Both the position numbers and the translations under genes were made by a program. A stretch of 64,000 nt of DNA from Rhodospirillaceae bacterium (lineage in GTDB: Bacteria; Pseudomonadota; Gammaproteobacteria; Steroidobacterales; Rariloculaceae): contig JAHEKF010000003.1 of the NCBI GenBank assembly GCA_024638465.1, positions 42,446 to 106,445 on the forward strand, in the 5' to 3' direction. The notes under the pieces are model-generated. The model made no database searches. It saw nothing but the letters and a program-made list of their open reading frames with translations, and was not told where the DNA came from. Below, piece by piece: positions 61,250 to 64,000 of this stretch; within the stretch, counting starts at the first letter, position 1; the number at the start of each line of letters is the position of its first letter.

Positions 61250-62239
61250 ATGCGAGCCCAAGCGATACTCGGCGCAGCGTCTGACAGAGTTCGACTCCAG
61301 GCTGCCGCGTGGGCGGAGCGGCGCCAGGGTCCGGATCCGGCCGATCTGGTATTGCGCCGGCAGCGGATCTACATTCTGCCGAGCCGCTTCGGCATCGTTT
61401 ACGGACTGCTGGTGTTCGCCATGGTACTCGGCGCGATGAATTACGCCTCGAGCATGGGCTTCGCGCTCGCGTTCCTGCTGACGGGCCTTGGCCTCGTGAC
61501 CATGCATCACTGCCACAACAATCTTCTGGGTGTGCAGATTCGGTTCACTGGCGCAGCGCCGGTTTTCGCCGGGCAATCCTGCCGTTTTCACATCATGCTG
61601 AAGAATCACTCCCGCGCGGAACGCTGCGAGCTGCAGTTGCACAGTGAAGACTTCACCTCGCCACCGCAGGATCTGGCGGCGGGAGAGATGCGTAAAGTCG
61701 CGATCGAGATCCCGGCCAGTCGTCGTGGCCGTGTTCGCCTGCATCGCGTCACAATTTCCAGCCGCTTTCCGGGCAATCTCTTTCGCGCCTGGTCGTGGCT
61801 GCACATGAACGCCGACTGTATCGTCTATCCGAGACCTGCTGCCCGCGGCAGGCCGCTGCCTCTGGCAGGCCCGATCGGTGGCTCGCAGGGCACCGGTAAA
61901 CACGGCGATGCGGATTTTGCCGGACTCAGAGAGGCTGTGGAGGGAGACCCGCCACAGCACATCGCGTGGAAAGCGTATGCGCGCAACGAAGAGCTTTTGA
62001 CGAAACAGTTCGCCGGCGGCGAGCAGCGCGCGCAATGGCTGGATTTCGACGCGCTGAAAGGGCTCGATACCGAACAACGCCTGTCCCAGCTCACGCGCTG
62101 GTGCCTGGATGCCACCGACGCCGGCTGCGCGTTCGGCTTGAACCTCCCGGGTACACAGATTCCGCTCGGCGCCGGACGCTCCCAACTGCACGCCTGTCTG
62201 AAGGCACTCGCGCTGTATGAGGGGGGTGCGCGGTCATGA
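61250..62239 (+). CDS. DUF58 domain protein
   Basis: HGDADFAGLREAVEGDPPQHIAWKAYARNEELLTKQF. Confidence 0.9.
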   Translation: MRAQAILGAASDRVRLQAAAWAERRQGPDPADLVLRRQRIYILPSRFGIVYGLLVFAMVLGAMNYASSMGFALAFLLTGLGLVTMHHCHNNLLGVQIRFTGAAPVFAGQSCRFHIMLKNHSRAERCELQLHSEDFTSPPQDLAAGEMRKVAIEIPASRRGRVRLHRVTISSRFPGNLFRAWSWLHMNADCIVYPRPAARGRPLPLAGPIGGSQGTGKHGDADFAGLREAVEGDPPQHIAWKAYARNEELLTKQFAGGEQRAQWLDFDALKGLDTEQRLSQLTRWCLDATDAGCAFGLNLPGTQIPLGAGRSQLHACLKALALYEGGARS

Positions 62240-64000
62240 ACGGCGCGTTGTCGTTCCGGCGCAATGAGTCGCGCCGCCTGCTCTGGACAGCGGGCGTGAT
62301 CACCGGCGCGAGTCTGCCCCACTGGCCGACACTGCCACTGTGGGCGCCGATTCTGCTCTGCGCCTGTGTCGGCTGGCGACTGATGGGCGATATCGCGAAC
62401 TGGCCGTTGCCGAACAGAATCGTTCGTATCGGTCTCGCCATCGTTGCGCTCATCGCCGTGCTCGAGCGCTACCACACGATCAATGGCGTCGAAGCAGGCA
62501 GCGCGCTGCTCGTCGTGATGGTCGCGCTGAAGTTTCTCGAGACCAAAACGAATCGGGACCAGCTGATATTGCTGATCATCGCTTATTTCATCCTCTTCGC
62601 CGGCCTCCTTGCCCAGCGAAATCCGCTGATACTGCTCTATCTCGGGGTATTCGTGTGGTTTACGACTGTCGGTCTCCTGCAATTGGGCCGGCAGGGCCCG
62701 CTGTTGCCGACCCGGGATACGACGCGCCTCGCCGGACGCCTGTTACTTCAATCGATCCCGATCATGCTGCTGCTGTTCCTGCTGTTTCCACGTCTGCCGG
62801 GACCGCTCTGGGCAATTCCCGGCGCGAACACGAGCGGCCGATCGGGCCTCTCCGATACGATGAGCCCCGGCGATATCACCGAGCTCGGCCTCTCGGACGA
62901 TGTCGCTTTCCGGGTCGAATTTTTCAGCCGCCCGCCGCGATTGGACCAGCTCTATTGGCGTGGCCCCGTATTGAGCCACTTCAATGGACGAACCTGGTCG
63001 TCAGGATCGACCGAACTCCGGCCGACTATCGTCGACACACTGGAGTACTCGGGTGACCCGATCGATTATCGCGTCATGCTCGAACCCACCGGAAGACGCT
63101 GGGTATTCTCGCTCGATATGCCCGAAGAATGGCCCCAGGACGAGAACGTCGTCATGGAGGCCCACTATCAGCTGATTCGAATGCCGGGAAGAATACGGAC
63201 CCGCGAAGAGTTCAATCTTCGCTCTTACCCCGAATATTTCGCGGGCGAGCGACTGTCAGACGCGCAACGCAGCCTGTATCTGTTCCTGCCGGAGGACAAC
63301 AACCCTCGCTCTCGCGAGCTGGCCGCCGAATGGCGCTCAACATCATCGAGTCCACGCGAGATCATCTCGACGGCGCTACAGATTTTTCGCGATGAAACGT
63401 TCTTCTACACGCTGACACCACCGCCGCTCGGCGCCGACCCGGCAGACGAGTTCCTGTTTCGCACGCGCGAAGGTTTCTGCGAGCATTACGCGTCCGCATT
63501 TACCGTTCTCATGCGTGCCGCCGGCATTCCGGCGCGCGTCGTAACGGGGTATCAGGGCGGCGAGCTCAACCCGTTAGGCCAGTACTACATCATCTATCAG
63601 TCGAATGCCCATGCGTGGACGGAAGTCTGGCTGGAAGATGAGGGGTGGATACGAATCGACCCGACCGCTGCGGTCGCACCCGACCGGATCCAGTCCGGCC
63701 TTTACGGCAGCGCACTGTCCGGGCAACGCGCCGCTGGCGGTGCGTTTCGTAATATCCCCTTGCTAAGGGAGATGGCGCTCGCATGGGATGCCGCCAATAC
63801 CTACTGGAACGACTGGGTACTCGGCTACGGACCGGAGATTCAGCAGGCGCTGTTGCGATCTCTCGGCGTTGCGCGACCTCACTGGACCAAGCTGGTAGCG
63901 ATCTGCATTGCACTGCTCGTGACATTCCTCACAGGGCTGGCCATTTATCTCGCCTGGGCCTACCGCAGCGACGGGCACCGGGACAATGCGTCGCGCTACT
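62236..64000 (+). CDS. TgpA-like membrane transglutaminase, partial (runs past the window end)
   Basis: My translation from ATG 62236: N-terminal TM helices, then FLFRTREGFCEHYASAFTVLMRAAGIPARVVTGYQGGE, HAWTEVWLEDEGWIRIDPT; no stop before 64000. Confidence 0.92.
   Translation, partial: MNGALSFRRNESRRLLWTAGVITGASLPHWPTLPLWAPILLCACVGWRLMGDIANWPLPNRIVRIGLAIVALIAVLERYHTINGVEAGSALLVVMVALKFLETKTNRDQLILLIIAYFILFAGLLAQRNPLILLYLGVFVWFTTVGLLQLGRQGPLLPTRDTTRLAGRLLLQSIPIMLLLFLLFPRLPGPLWAIPGANTSGRSGLSDTMSPGDITELGLSDDVAFRVEFFSRPPRLDQLYWRGPVLSHFNGRTWSSGSTELRPTIVDTLEYSGDPIDYRVMLEPTGRRWVFSLDMPEEWPQDENVVMEAHYQLIRMPGRIRTREEFNLRSYPEYFAGERLSDAQRSLYLFLPEDNNPRSRELAAEWRSTSSSPREIISTALQIFRDETFFYTLTPPPLGADPADEFLFRTREGFCEHYASAFTVLMRAAGIPARVVTGYQGGELNPLGQYYIIYQSNAHAWTEVWLEDEGWIRIDPTAAVAPDRIQSGLYGSALSGQRAAGGAFRNIPLLREMALAWDAANTYWNDWVLGYGPEIQQALLRSLGVARPHWTKLVAICIALLVTFLTGLAIYLAWAYRSDGHRDNASRY

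Noticed and set aside
60824-62191. 455-aa minus-strand ORF
   Set aside because: Antisense to MoxR and DUF58 genes; composition not protein-like.

Overview
This 64 kb window of high-GC gammaproteobacterial-type chromosome is almost fully coding. I saw no CRISPR array, rRNA operon, IS element or prophage. Recognisable backbone blocks are: (a) purA-DUF2065-hflC-hflK-hflX-hfq-miaA-mutL-amidase-tsaE-nnr on the minus strand, with queG divergent; (b) panC-panB-deoxynucleoside kinase-pcnB and a tRNA-Glu(CTC); (c) lptG-lptF divergent from pepA-holC-valS; (d) MoxR-DUF58-TgpA-like transglutaminase running off the right end. Accessory material includes a 7 kb minus-strand cluster of exported proteins (3.4-10.8 kb: two paralogous alpha/beta hydrolases, two DUF6152 proteins, NHL and LVIVD propellers) with a near-consensus Fur box inside it. 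The most interesting region is 35-45.7 kb. A membrane histidine kinase with a LOV (blue-light flavin) domain is divergent from an NtrC-type sigma-54 activator and a stand-alone receiver. At least four closely matching sigma-54 (-24/-12) promoters precede the stand-alone receiver, a DUF1328/entericidin/YqjD-YqjE-like operon, an MscS/entericidin operon and a superoxide dismutase with a C-terminal extension. I propose a light- or redox-responsive sigma-54 envelope-stress regulon. All calls come from reading the sequence by eye; no database search was run.
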